Below are positions 55,373-64,000 of a DNA stretch of 64,000 bases, piece by piece. The stretch's first letter is position 1. The number at the start of each line of letters is the position of its first letter. The notes under the pieces are model-generated. The model saw only the letters and a program-made list of their open reading frames with translations. It was not told where the DNA came from and did not search any database. The stretch is taken from the NCBI GenBank assembly GCA_022482495.1, contig JAKVPA010000003.1, positions 62,001 through 126,000 of the forward strand. Direction: 5' to 3'. Origin of the DNA: Sphaerochaeta sp. GTDB taxonomy: Bacteria > Spirochaetota > Spirochaetia > Sphaerochaetales > Sphaerochaetaceae. The position numbers were made by a program, and so were the translations under genes.

Positions 55373-55400
55373 AAAAGGGGTTGCCGTCTCCGGCAACCCC
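55373..55400 (-). terminator. Terminator of the double metallophosphatase gene
   Basis: GGGGTTGCCG and CGGCAACCCC make a perfect ten-base-pair stem with a TCTC loop (plus-strand order), followed on the minus strand by TTTTC. Confidence 0.8.
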
Positions 55401-55423
55401 TCGGTTTTCAGATCACGAGCCGG

Positions 55424-58192
55424 TTATTTCACCGGGAAGTGCTTGGTCAGATAGTCCATGAAGACATCGCTGAGCAGCGAGCCCTCGGAGAGCTTCTTTC
55501 CGAACATCGTGTATCCATCACCACCGGCGGCCATGAAGTCATTGGTGGCTACCTTATAGGTCGCGTTCTTGTCAATGAGCTTGCCATTGAGCAGGACGCG
55601 GAGGATACGCTTGCCCGGTTGAGCGAAGCGGTTGTACACCACCTGCAGATCACTCTGCGCGTAGCGGCCATCCGTGACGGGGAGTTTCTCATATCCATGC
55701 TCAAGGGCGGCATAGACATCGGAACCCTTCATCTCACAGACGGTGATGATGTTGGTGAACGGCAGGACGTTGATCACATCACCCTTGGTGACGTTGCCGG
55801 CCTTCAGAGAGGCACGGATGCCACCGCCATTGGTGATGGTGAAATCAGCACCGCTGCTCTCCGTCATTGCGGCGGTGATCAGCTTGGACAGGTTGGTCTG
55901 TCTGGTGCGCACATGCTCCCGTTGACCGTCGAGATCCGTCGGGATCGTGGCGATCACCTGGTTCATCTGCTCGGCCAGCTTGTCATTGACGCTCTTGACG
56001 TAGGCGGTCACTTCCGGATCATCAGGAATGGAGGTGATACCGTACTTCTTGGCGAGATCACTCTTAGCAGGATCAAGCACATCCTTGGCAGGAACCAGCA
56101 TGGCGGTCTTGGAATCCACCTTGCCATCCTTCACCAGGACATCCACGACTCCGACATTCTTCAGATACTCGCCGGTCTGGACGATCAACGTGTCTCCGAC
56201 CTGCTTGCCCTGAGGAAGTTCGGTGTGGCTGTGACCATCCACGAAGAGGTCAATGCCCTTGACGTTCTGGGCGATCTTGATGGAAGTGATGCCGTTGGCA
56301 CCCGTCTCATCCACGCCGATGTGGCCAAGGACGATGACGAAGTCAGCGTACTTCTTCACGATGTTCACCATCTTCTGCGTCCGCTCATACAGCGTGTCCG
56401 GATTGAAGCTGTACCCTTCCGTATTCTTCGGATGGCTCATCGTCTTGGTATCCGGGGTGGTAAGCCCGATGACACCGACCTTGAAGCCGTTGAAGTCATA
56501 CAGCTGGTACGGCTGCAGGACGAGCTGTCCATCATCCGTGGTGAAGTTGGCGGAAAGCACCCGTACGTTGGAATACTTCTCGGCGAGCTTCGCCTCTTCG
56601 ATCAGACGAGCGGAACCATAGTTGAAGTCGTGGTTGCCCGGAGCGACGGCATCATAGCCGAGCATGTCGAGCAGCACGCCGACCGGCTCACCCTGGAACA
56701 GGTTGGCCAGGTTGGTTCCATGGGAGACATCACCGGCATCAAGCACCAGGATGTTGTCCGTAATGGAACGACCCATCTTCAGCAACGTGGCGAGTTTGGC
56801 ATAGCCCATGCCACCATCGGCGGGGACGATGCGGGCGTGCACATCGTTGGTATGGACGACGATCAGATCGAACGTCTTGGTACCAGCGGTGTTCTTCTCC
56901 ACCATCTTCACACCGTACGGATACGGCAGCAACGCGGAAACCGCGGGATCCTCAGGAACAGGGGCCGTAGCGCTGTAGCCATAGGCGGTGATGTACGAAG
57001 CATACTGCTTGACCAGCTTGCTGTCGGCAGGATCCGTCACCGCGTCAGCGGGAACGGTCATCGGATAGGTCGCCGTGACCTTTCCGTCCTTCACATGCAA
57101 CTGGACAACACCGATGCTGCGAAGCTTGGAATCCGCACGGACAATCTTCGCGCCGTTGACGGTTTTCGCTTCCGCGTCACCACCCGCAGCGACGAACAGG
57201 TCAATTCCATTGAGGTTCTTGCAGATGTACTCGCTGGAGAACTGACCCTCATCACCAGTATCGGCGATGACGATCACATAATCGACCAGTTTGCGGGCCA
57301 TATCGATGGCTGCCTGAGCATTGGCAAGAATAATGTCACTGGTGAAGGAGACACCCGGCACGTCTTTCGGCGCGGTCAGGCCGACAACGGCAACCTTGAA
57401 TCCGTTGAAGGAGTACACCTGGTACGGAGTCTCCAGCAGGTATCCATTGGCGTCAAGCGCATTGGCGCTCAGCGCGACGGCCTTGGAAGTTCCGGTAACA
57501 CCAGAAGCAAGTTGTATAGATTGAGGAGTATAGGCGCTGTATCCGATCTCATCGAACGCCTTGGCGACTTGCAACGCGGTCGTGTCATCCAGATCACCAA
57601 TGGATCCGGTATTGAACAGCAACCAGTTGTCCGTCACGCCGGCACCGATTTTTGCGAGCGTCGCCAGCTGGGCCAGACTCATACCACCAGCCTCACCGGA
57701 GAACGCGCCGTCGATATCATTGGTATGAACGACGAACAGATCAAATTCTTTGTCTCCACGAGCGTTTTTCACCGTGGTGTTGACACCATAGGGATACTCG
57801 CTCTTCGGAGCAGCCGCAACCGTTTTGGCAGGAGCTGTTGCTTCCACCTTGGCAGGTGCGGTTTCCGCTACTTTCGCTGGCGCAGGCGTCGCTTCCACGA
57901 CTTTGGCTGGCGCAGTCTCCGCTACCGCGGCAGGAGCCGCAGTCTCAGCCTTGGCAGGTGCCTCAACGACAGCGGCAGGCGCGGGCGCTTCAACCTTGGC
58001 AGGCGCCTCAACGACAGCGGCAGGCGCAACAGTCTCCGCCTTTGCGGGAGCTGCGGGTGCCGGGGCAACTTCAATGACTGGAGCCGGCGGAATAGCCTCC
58101 GCTTTCTTCGCGGTGGTCTGGCAACCAACCAACGCGACGGCCAACATGACAGCGACAATTACTGTCAAAACAGATTCCGACAGACGTTTCAC
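55424..58192 (-). CDS. Lipoprotein with two calcineurin-like/5'-nucleotidase modules, the first degenerate
   Basis: 922 residues from GTG 58192, chosen because AGGAGG stands six bases upstream and the protein then opens MKRLSESVLTVIVAVMLAVA with lipobox ALVGC. An Ala/Pro/Glu/Lys repeat linker of about 120 residues (units like VVEAPAKVEAPAPA) follows. Module 1 keeps the fold but has lost metal ligands: HTNDIDGAF, FNTGSIGDL, ADTGDEG and AAGGDAE replace the canonical residues. Module 2 has them all: HTNDVHARI, DAGDVSHG, APGNHDFNYG, GHIGVDE and DGHSHTE, then a 5'-nucleotidase C-terminal domain (TNGGGIRASLKAG, NVLPFTNIITV, NDFMAAGGDGY). Likely role: periplasmic nucleotide or sugar-nucleotide hydrolysis (UshA family). 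The terminator at 55373 ends the gene. Confidence 0.9.
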   Translation of the reverse strand: MKRLSESVLTVIVAVMLAVALVGCQTTAKKAEAIPPAPVIEVAPAPAAPAKAETVAPAAVVEAPAKVEAPAPAAVVEAPAKAETAAPAAVAETAPAKVVEATPAPAKVAETAPAKVEATAPAKTVAAAPKSEYPYGVNTTVKNARGDKEFDLFVVHTNDIDGAFSGEAGGMSLAQLATLAKIGAGVTDNWLLFNTGSIGDLDDTTALQVAKAFDEIGYSAYTPQSIQLASGVTGTSKAVALSANALDANGYLLETPYQVYSFNGFKVAVVGLTAPKDVPGVSFTSDIILANAQAAIDMARKLVDYVIVIADTGDEGQFSSEYICKNLNGIDLFVAAGGDAEAKTVNGAKIVRADSKLRSIGVVQLHVKDGKVTATYPMTVPADAVTDPADSKLVKQYASYITAYGYSATAPVPEDPAVSALLPYPYGVKMVEKNTAGTKTFDLIVVHTNDVHARIVPADGGMGYAKLATLLKMGRSITDNILVLDAGDVSHGTNLANLFQGEPVGVLLDMLGYDAVAPGNHDFNYGSARLIEEAKLAEKYSNVRVLSANFTTDDGQLVLQPYQLYDFNGFKVGVIGLTTPDTKTMSHPKNTEGYSFNPDTLYERTQKMVNIVKKYADFVIVLGHIGVDETGANGITSIKIAQNVKGIDLFVDGHSHTELPQGKQVGDTLIVQTGEYLKNVGVVDVLVKDGKVDSKTAMLVPAKDVLDPAKSDLAKKYGITSIPDDPEVTAYVKSVNDKLAEQMNQVIATIPTDLDGQREHVRTRQTNLSKLITAAMTESSGADFTITNGGGIRASLKAGNVTKGDVINVLPFTNIITVCEMKGSDVYAALEHGYEKLPVTDGRYAQSDLQVVYNRFAQPGKRILRVLLNGKLIDKNATYKVATNDFMAAGGDGYTMFGKKLSEGSLLSDVFMDYLTKHFPVK

Positions 58193-58343
58193 GTTCATCC
58201 TCCTCATAATTTCCCAAACGTTCGCACTCACTATAACACAAAGAGGCAGTCCATGGATACAAAAAAGCACATGGTTTTGACACAAAAAGAGAGCCTATAG
58301 TACGCAACTACAGGCTCCATTTACCGTTTTTCACGGAAAACGA

Positions 58344-58514
58344 TTACATCAGATCTTTGGGCTTGCGCGCCGTATTACCCGTCTTCTCGCAATACGCGAC
58401 CTGATGCAGTTTGCCATTCTCGAAAACCGTCTTCATCTTGATGGCACCGCCCCATCGGCTCATCAGGACCTTCGCGTTGCCATGGTGCGCGTTTTTGGAA
58501 ACTCCTCCAGCCAT
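58344..58514 (-). CDS. 56-residue basic protein of unknown function
   Basis: ATG 58514 has GGAGG eight bases upstream. The product is small and basic: it starts MAGGVSKNAHHGNAKVLMSR, has a middle WGGAIKMKTVFENGKLHQVA and ends GNTARKPKDLM. One Cys and several His are present but no CxxC pair. It is too short to stand out in ordinary gene calling, yet has a proper ribosome site, no overlap with neighbours and low chance of arising randomly with this composition. No family recognised. Confidence 0.6.
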   Translation of the reverse strand: MAGGVSKNAHHGNAKVLMSRWGGAIKMKTVFENGKLHQVAYCEKTGNTARKPKDLM

Positions 58515-58632
58515 ATTGTTAACCCTCCATACAGGTATAAGATTCGTCGAAACATGACTACTATAGCGGATTCAAGCCGGAAAAGTCAAACCCCTCTGGC
58601 ATTTTTTAATTTTCCGGGGGTACAATACGGAT

Positions 58633-58908
58633 ATGCGTATCCTCAGAGAACTGTTTTTGCTTCCCGTCCATCTGTATCGGACCGTGCTGGCTCCGCTGTT
58701 CTCCCATGGGGTATGCCTGTACCAACCCACCTGCTCAACCTATTTTCTGACAGCGGTGCGCCGCTTTGGCATCGGCAAAGGAACCATCATGGGACTGGCC
58801 CGGGTGTTCCGGTGCAACCGCTGGTTCATGGGCGGCCCCGACCCCGTCCCGGAGACCTGGTCGTGGAAACAGATCAAGGAAGGCTACACGATCTTCAAGA
58901 GGCGCTGA
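58633..58908 (+). CDS. yidD: Membrane protein insertion efficiency factor
   Basis: 91 residues. The YidD signature is present: CLYQPTCSTYFLTAVRRFG, GLARVFRCNRWFMGGPDPVP. YidD is a small inner-membrane-associated protein that helps YidC-dependent insertion; usually it lies in the rpmH-rnpA-yidD-yidC cluster. Here it is isolated, between a small unknown gene and udk (its 3' end overlaps the udk stop by 14 bases). Confidence 0.94.
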   Translation: MRILRELFLLPVHLYRTVLAPLFSHGVCLYQPTCSTYFLTAVRRFGIGKGTIMGLARVFRCNRWFMGGPDPVPETWSWKQIKEGYTIFKRR

Positions 58909-59509
58909 GTTCCTTGACGAAGGAGATCAACACGGAGAGGGCGCTCTCGTTGTACCCGCCTTCCGGGATGATCAAATCGGCGTATTTCTTCGTTGGCTCA
59001 ATGAAATTCATATGCCCCGGACGGACAACCTCAAGATACTGGGTGATGACGCTGTCCACCGTCCTTCCCCGCTCATTGATGTCCCGTTTCAGACGCCGGA
59101 TGAACCGGATGTCACTGGGAGTGTCCACGTACAGCTTCAGGTCCAGCAGATCACGGATACGTTTGTCGTACAGGACCATCAAGCCCTCAATGATGACCAG
59201 CGGCTTAGGCTCGATGTGCACCGTCTGGGGCAACCGGACACTGTGGACGAAGTCATACTGGGGCATATCAATGGGTTTCCCCGCTTTGAGGTCTGCCAAA
59301 TGCTTGTACAACAATGTCGTATCGAACGCGTCCGGATGATCGAAATTGAACGCCGTGATGTTGTCGTTGTTGAAATAGGAAGCCGACCGATAATAGTTGT
59401 CCTGGGGAATGAAGACAAAATCACTGCACACTTCCCCGATCTTCCGGACAATCGTCGACTTTCCAGATCCGGAACCTCCGGTGATGCCAATGATCCGCAC
59501 CTCCTTCAT
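58895..59509 (-). CDS. udk: Uridine kinase
   Basis: 204 residues from ATG 59509 (MKEVRIIGITGGSGSGKSTI, with the Walker A motif GGSGSGKST). Family landmarks are FIPQDNYYRSASYFN, NFDHPDAFDTTLLYKHL, LVIIEGLMVLYDKRI and RFIRRLKRDINERGR. It phosphorylates uridine and cytidine in pyrimidine salvage. Its start is four bases after the galM stop, so the two are co-transcribed. Confidence 0.93.
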   Translation of the reverse strand: MKEVRIIGITGGSGSGKSTIVRKIGEVCSDFVFIPQDNYYRSASYFNNDNITAFNFDHPDAFDTTLLYKHLADLKAGKPIDMPQYDFVHSVRLPQTVHIEPKPLVIIEGLMVLYDKRIRDLLDLKLYVDTPSDIRFIRRLKRDINERGRTVDSVITQYLEVVRPGHMNFIEPTKKYADLIIPEGGYNESALSVLISFVKELSAS

Positions 59510-59513
59510 CAGT

Positions 59514-60530
59514 TCAGCGGACTCCAAACGCATAGACGGTCGTGCTGTGGAACGTATCACCCGCTTTCAGGATGCAGGACGGAAAATCGGCATGGTTGGG
59601 ACTGTCCGGATAGAACTGCGTCTCGAAGCACATTCCCTCATGCCGACCGAACCCATTGCATTTGACCGAACCATCCAGAAAATTCCCCGTATAGAACTGG
59701 ACGGCGGGAAGCGTGGTGGACATCCGCATCATGATACCGCTCTTCGGGTCATACACTTCGCCGAACGGTTTCAGGTTTCGGGAGGCATCAGCCAGAATAT
59801 AGCAGTGGTCATACCCCATGCCCACCGATCCGATATCGGCGCCGACCCGTTTCTCCGTGGAGAAATCGAACGGTCCCCCCGCCACGGCGATGCGCCGTCC
59901 GGTGGGGATCAACAGGTCGTCGACCTCCAGGATGTACGGACAATCCAACCGGACCAGATGATTCTCGATCGTTCCACTCCCAGAGAAATTGAAATAGGTG
60001 TGATTGGTGAGGTTCAGCGGCGTATCCTTGTCCGAGGTGGCGCGATACTCCAGGGAAAGCGCGCCTGCTTCGGTAAGCGTGTAGGTGACCGTCACCTCCA
60101 AGTTCCCAGGCATGCCGCCATCCCCGTCCGGGCTGTGGTAGGCCAACGTCACCGCGTTCCCCGTCGGGGAAGCATGACGGAACGTCCACTGGTGCAGACC
60201 GAAATCACTTGCCCCGTTATGCAAAGCGTTGACCCCATGGTCGTTCTTTTCCATCTGGTACGTCTTTCCATGCAGGGTGAACTTGCCATCGGTAATCCGG
60301 TTGGCGAATCGCCCGATCACCTGCCCGTAATGAGGGCTGGTCAGATTGGCAAGCACATCATCCATCCGGGCGATGACCCGTTGGGGCTTTCCGTTGCCGT
60401 CCGGCACCTGAAGATCGGAAAGAATCGCGCCCAACGAAAGGATTTTTGCCTGATACTTTCCACTCTTGATGGTCGCTTCCTCAACCGGTTTGCCTTCAAA
60501 CGAAACATCCAACACCTTGCGCTCAACCAT
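59514..60530 (-). CDS. galM: Aldose 1-epimerase (galactose mutarotase)
   Basis: 338 residues from ATG 60530; the longer frame overlaps the lepA end. GalM signatures: IGRFANRITDGKFTLHGKTY, NHGVNALHNGASDFGLHQW, catalytic His and Glu regions in LTNHTYFNFSG and FYTGNFLDGS with a C-terminal GMCFETQFYPDSPNH. It equilibrates alpha- and beta-galactose. Together with galE, the GH112 operon and manB it supports galactose use, although galK and galT are not in this window. Confidence 0.93.
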   Translation of the reverse strand: MVERKVLDVSFEGKPVEEATIKSGKYQAKILSLGAILSDLQVPDGNGKPQRVIARMDDVLANLTSPHYGQVIGRFANRITDGKFTLHGKTYQMEKNDHGVNALHNGASDFGLHQWTFRHASPTGNAVTLAYHSPDGDGGMPGNLEVTVTYTLTEAGALSLEYRATSDKDTPLNLTNHTYFNFSGSGTIENHLVRLDCPYILEVDDLLIPTGRRIAVAGGPFDFSTEKRVGADIGSVGMGYDHCYILADASRNLKPFGEVYDPKSGIMMRMSTTLPAVQFYTGNFLDGSVKCNGFGRHEGMCFETQFYPDSPNHADFPSCILKAGDTFHSTTVYAFGVR

Positions 60531-60541
60531 ACTCCCCTCCC

Positions 60542-62359
60542 TTAGTTGTCCGACTCCTTGGTCTTCAACACGGCAAGATAGGCATGCTGGGGAATCTCTA
60601 CGTTCCCCACCATCTGCATCCGTTTCTTGCCTTCCTTTTGTTTTTCCAGTAGTTTCCGTTTCCTGCTGATGTCGCCGCCATAGCATTTGGCGATGACATC
60701 CTTGCGGTACGGACTGACCGTCTCACGGGCGATGATCGTGCTGCCCAACGCAGCCTGAATGGCGATCTTGAACTGCTGGCGGGGCAGTTCGTCCTTCAGC
60801 CGTTCACAGATCTGCCGTCCTCTGCTCTGGGCGTTCGCCTTGAACACCAGCTGGGAAAGCGCGTCCACCGGCTCGCCGTTGACCAGAATATCCATTCTGA
60901 CCAGTTCGGTCGGCTTGTACTCCTCCACCTCGTAATCGAAGGAGGCGTATCCTCTGCTGATCGACTTCAACCGATCATAAAAATCAAACAGGACTTCGGA
61001 GAGCGGCATGGAATAGACAAGCTCCACCCGCTTCTCATCCAGATAGTTCATCCCCGTCTGGGAGCCCCGCTTCTCCATGCAAAGCGTCATCACGGGTCCG
61101 ACATACTGGGTCGGTGTGATGATGTTGGCGCGGATGTATGGTTCTTCGGCGCTTTCGATGCGCGACGGATCAGGATACTCCATCGGGTTGTCCACCTCAA
61201 GCTCCTCGCCGTTCTTCATATGGAGGTGGTATCGGACGGATGGGCTGGTGAACACCAGCGAAAGCCCGTATTCCGTCTCCAACCGTTCCTGCACCACTTC
61301 CAGATGCAGCATGCCAAGGAAGCCACACCGGAATCCGAAGCCAAGGGCGGCGGAACTGTCCTTCTCGTAGATCAGGGAGGCATCGTTCAGCTTCAGCCGC
61401 TCGATGGACTCCTGCAACTCTTCGTAATCGTTGGAATCCACCGGGTAGATGGAGGAAAAAACCACAGGCTTGAGTGGTTTGAATCCTGAAAGCGCTTGTT
61501 TCGCAGGGTTCTCCGGATGGGTGACGGTATCCCCGACCCGGATGTCGCTGATCGTCTTGATGCCGGCAATCACATACCCCACATCCCCATCATGCAACTC
61601 TTCCTGTTTTTTCAGCTCCAGCTGAAAGATGCCCACTTCTTCCACCTTGTAGACGGCGCCGCTGTGCATGAATTTGATGGAATCCCCCGCTTTGATCACT
61701 CCGTCAAACAGGCGGACATGGACGATGACGCCCCGGTAGGCATCGTAGTGGGAATCAAAGATCAACGCGGCAAGCGGCTCTTCGTCGGAGCCGGAGGGAG
61801 CGGGAATTTTCTCCACGATGGCGTCATACAGGGCATCGACGTTCTCCCCCGTCTTGGCGCTGACCTTGATGGTTTCTTTGGAATCCAGCCCCAGTTCGTG
61901 GTCGATCTGTTCCAGACACATCGGAATATCCGCCGAAGGCAAGTCGATCTTGTTGATCACCGGAATGATCGTCAGGTTGTGTTCCATGGCAAGATACAGG
62001 TTGGCGATGGTCTGCGCCTCCACACCTTGGGACGCGTCGATCAACAGGAGAGCCCCTTCACAGCTGGAGATGGCGCGGGAGACCTCGTAGGAAAAATCCA
62101 CGTGGCCCGGGGTATCAACCAGATTCAGGTTGTAGGTTTTCCCATCCTTTGCCGTGTAGGGAATGGTCACCGCCTGGCTTTTGATGGTGATGCCCCGTTC
62201 CCGCTCGATGTCCATGTTGTCCATGATCTGCGTCTGCATCTGCCCACGGGTCGTCACCAGACGGGCTTTTTCAATAAACCGGTCGGCCAGTGTCGACTTG
62301 CCGTGGTCGATGTGGGCGATGATGCAGAAGTTCCTGGTCAGTTCGGAATGACGATCCAT
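60542..62359 (-). CDS. lepA: Elongation factor 4 (back-translocating GTPase)
   Basis: 605 residues. GTPase motifs are IAHIDHGKSTLADRF (G1), ERGITIKSQAV (G2), VDTPGHVDFSYEV (G3) and VINKIDLPSA (G4). The LepA-specific C-terminal domain is present (SPYRKDVIAKCYGGDISRKRKLLEKQKEGKKRM). It acts on stalled or mispositioned ribosomes. It lies about 30 bases downstream of ftsH on the same strand. Confidence 0.97.
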   Translation of the reverse strand: MDRHSELTRNFCIIAHIDHGKSTLADRFIEKARLVTTRGQMQTQIMDNMDIERERGITIKSQAVTIPYTAKDGKTYNLNLVDTPGHVDFSYEVSRAISSCEGALLLIDASQGVEAQTIANLYLAMEHNLTIIPVINKIDLPSADIPMCLEQIDHELGLDSKETIKVSAKTGENVDALYDAIVEKIPAPSGSDEEPLAALIFDSHYDAYRGVIVHVRLFDGVIKAGDSIKFMHSGAVYKVEEVGIFQLELKKQEELHDGDVGYVIAGIKTISDIRVGDTVTHPENPAKQALSGFKPLKPVVFSSIYPVDSNDYEELQESIERLKLNDASLIYEKDSSAALGFGFRCGFLGMLHLEVVQERLETEYGLSLVFTSPSVRYHLHMKNGEELEVDNPMEYPDPSRIESAEEPYIRANIITPTQYVGPVMTLCMEKRGSQTGMNYLDEKRVELVYSMPLSEVLFDFYDRLKSISRGYASFDYEVEEYKPTELVRMDILVNGEPVDALSQLVFKANAQSRGRQICERLKDELPRQQFKIAIQAALGSTIIARETVSPYRKDVIAKCYGGDISRKRKLLEKQKEGKKRMQMVGNVEIPQHAYLAVLKTKESDN

Positions 62360-62390
62360 CGGTCACTTCCCTTCCTGGGGAGCGGTCGGT

Positions 62391-64000
62391 TCAGCGGCAG
62401 AGCCTTCGGTCTGGCGCATCCGCTTGCGGCATTTCCGCTTTGGCGGCATTGCCTTCTTCAGCGGCCTTCTCGTCATCCGGTTCCTGGTCAAGCGTCGGGA
62501 AGCCCAACAGCTGGCGGACCTGAGCGTCATCCAGCGTTTCCTTCTCCGTCAACGCCAGAGCCAGCTTGTCCAACTGGTCGCGGTGCTCGGTGAGGATCTT
62601 CCGCGTCTCATCCAGGCAATCGTCCAGAATCTTCTCCACCGCTTCGTCGATCCGTTTGGCCGTCGCCTCACTGTAATCCTTGTGCTGGGTGATCTCCCTG
62701 CCCAGGAACAGCGGTTCGTCCTCATCTGCCAGATTCATGAAGCCCAGTTCGCTCATGCCCCATTCCGTGACCATTCTGCGGGCCAAGTCAGTGGCCTGCT
62801 TGATATCGTTGCTGGTCCCGGTGGTCGTTTCCCCGTAGATCAACTCTTCGGCGACATAGCCACCCATGCAAACTTTGATCCAATCAGTCAGCATCGACCG
62901 ATTCTTGGTATACGGATCCCGCTCAGGGAGCGAGACGGTAAGCCCCAACGCCCGGCCATGCGGAATGATGGTCACCTTGTGCAGCGGATCCAGGTTCTTC
63001 AGATAATAGTGCAGCAGTGTATGTCCCGATTCATGGTACGCCGTCGCCTTCTTCTCATCGTCCGTCATCACATGGCTCTTGCGCGCCACACCAAGGAGCA
63101 CCTTGTCGCGCGCCTGTTCCATGTCATCCATGTTGACGGTCAGCTTGTTGGCTCGGGCCGCGAACAACGCAGCTTCGTTGACCAGGTTGGCCAGATCGGC
63201 GCCACTGGTTCCCGCCGTGCCGCGGGCTAGCCGTTTCAGGTCAACATCCGGCGCCAGTTTCAACGGTTTGCAGTGAATTCTCAGGATCGCCTCACGTTCT
63301 TCGATGTCTGGCAGATCCACCACCACCTGGCGGTCGAACCGACCCGGACGAAGCAACGCGGGATCCAGGACGTCCGGACGGTTGGTCGCAGCCATGACGA
63401 TGACGCCATTGGTCGTTTCAAACCCATCCATCTCCACCAGAATCTGGTTGAGCGTCTGTTCCCGTTCGTCGTTTCCACCGCCAAGCCCACCACCACGGGT
63501 CCGGCCTACGGCATCCAGCTCATCGATGAACAAAATGCAGGGAGCGTGTTTGCGCGCTTGATCGAACAGGTCACGCACCCGCGCTGCGCCCATACCGACG
63601 AACATCTCGACAAAATCAGAACCACTGGTATGGAAGAACGAAACGCCACTTTCCCCGGCCACCGCTTTGGCAAGCAGGGTTTTTCCCGTTCCCGGAGGAC
63701 CGACAAGCAGCACGCCACGAGGAATCTTCGCGCCGACCTTGGTGAAGTGCTCCGGATGTTTGAGAAACTCTACCACCTCCTGGAGCTCGTACTTCGCCTC
63801 CGCTTGTCCGGCGACGTCAGCGAACGTGATATGTACGTCGCTGTCCATGTATTCCTTCGCCCGGCTCTTGCCCAGATTGCTCATCATCTTGTTGTTCAGT
63901 CCGCTGGACTGTCGGTACAGCATGATGGTGAACACGATGAAAATGATCCAAGGAACCAGCTGGAGGATTACCTGCAACGCGGATATCTCCTGTACCGAAC
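62391..64000 (-). CDS. ftsH: ATP-dependent zinc metalloprotease FtsH; 5' end outside window
   Basis: The frame is open to the right edge; the N-terminal helix and most of the periplasmic domain are outside. Visible in order: second membrane helix ([15 protein letters not shown]), AAA Walker A GPPGTGKT, Walker [32 protein letters not shown], zinc site HESGH and further protease-domain sequence ([20 protein letters not shown]). The last 15 or so residues in this frame (DAPDRRLCR) look odd; in the next frame the tail would be [16 protein letters not shown] and stop just before lepA, so a one-base error near 62400 is possible. FtsH degrades short-lived and misassembled membrane proteins. Confidence 0.96.
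   Translation of the reverse strand, partial: SVQEISALQVILQLVPWIIFIVFTIMLYRQSSGLNNKMMSNLGKSRAKEYMDSDVHITFADVAGQAEAKYELQEVVEFLKHPEHFTKVGAKIPRGVLLVGPPGTGKTLLAKAVAGESGVSFFHTSGSDFVEMFVGMGAARVRDLFDQARKHAPCILFIDELDAVGRTRGGGLGGGNDEREQTLNQILVEMDGFETTNGVIVMAATNRPDVLDPALLRPGRFDRQVVVDLPDIEEREAILRIHCKPLKLAPDVDLKRLARGTAGTSGADLANLVNEAALFAARANKLTVNMDDMEQARDKVLLGVARKSHVMTDDEKKATAYHESGHTLLHYYLKNLDPLHKVTIIPHGRALGLTVSLPERDPYTKNRSMLTDWIKVCMGGYVAEELIYGETTTGTSNDIKQATDLARRMVTEWGMSELGFMNLADEDEPLFLGREITQHKDYSEATAKRIDEAVEKILDDCLDETRKILTEHRDQLDKLALALTEKETLDDAQVRQLLGFPTLDQEPDDEKAAEEGNAAKAEMPQADAPDRRLCR

Noticed and set aside
55370-58300. Plus-strand open frame of 976 residues opposite the metallophosphatase gene
   Set aside because: It lies opposite a gene with clear catalytic motifs, has no family features and is a by-product of that gene's codon use.

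Overview
The window looks like a chromosomal segment of a diderm (outer-membrane) bacterium, most likely a spirochaete of the Sphaerochaeta type. This rests on the gene mix and is an inference: there is no rRNA or other decisive marker. Supporting signs are several outer-membrane beta-barrel genes, lipoproteins with lipobox cysteines, a HtrA/UvrB block, sugar ABC transport with a GH112 phosphorylase, and PerR-rubrerythrin oxygen defence typical of an anaerobe. Coding density is very high and no gap without a gene exceeds about 300 bases.

Layout. 1-8782 (minus): a cell-surface polymer block with a YidC-like/alkaline-phosphatase-fold fusion (cut by the window edge), a CDP-glycerol glycerophosphotransferase with many indels, an Omp85-like barrel and two Wzi-like barrels, behind a good promoter at 8858-8887. 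9053-11772 (plus): a membrane-anchored PpiC/SurA-type isomerase and a DUF2804 protein. 11776-17115 (minus): an operon for import and phosphorolysis of a beta-galactosyl disaccharide (solute-binding protein, two permeases, GH112 phosphorylase), with a divergent AraC regulator. 18292-28006: a DEAD-box RNA helicase, a flippase, glycogen genes glgA-glgC, and a minus-strand run nnrE-nnrD-membrane protein-Nudix-glycosyltransferase. 28050-31986: a TPP-riboswitch-controlled thiamine ABC transporter. 32685-35062: a small barrel and two caspase-fold lipoproteins. 35044-40019 (minus): HD protein, degenerate PfkB-like protein, HtrA and UvrB. 40099-42412: DUF1349 protein and GlnRS. 42443-45907 (minus): two more Wzi-like barrels. 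46021-48478: an amidohydrolase, a small acidic protein, and perR-rubrerythrin. 48628-51021: an RNA methyltransferase with a long RGG/YG-repeat tail. 51095-53902: an unknown protein, phosphohexomutase and galE. 54084-55229: a 2-hydroxyacid dehydrogenase with a Rex-like operator, then tRNA-Asn. 55424-64000: a double metallophosphatase lipoprotein, a 56-residue protein, yidD, udk, galM, lepA and ftsH (cut by the right edge).

How the parts fit. Galactose released by the GH112 enzyme would need GalM/GalE-type steps and a phosphohexomutase, all present at separate loci; GlgC/GlgA could store the resulting glucose-1-phosphate. The surface-polymer block, the four Wzi-like barrels, the flippase and the glycosyltransferase point to heavy investment in surface glycans.

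Quality warning. At least nine genes carry frame breaks. Most can be repaired by deleting one base, and several of those lie in homopolymer runs (GGG, GGGG, AAA, AAAA, CCCCC). Because conserved genes are hit, I read most as sequencing or assembly insertions, not true pseudogenes, and I annotate each as one gene. The cluster of five breaks at about 2420-2585 is the exception and could be real decay.
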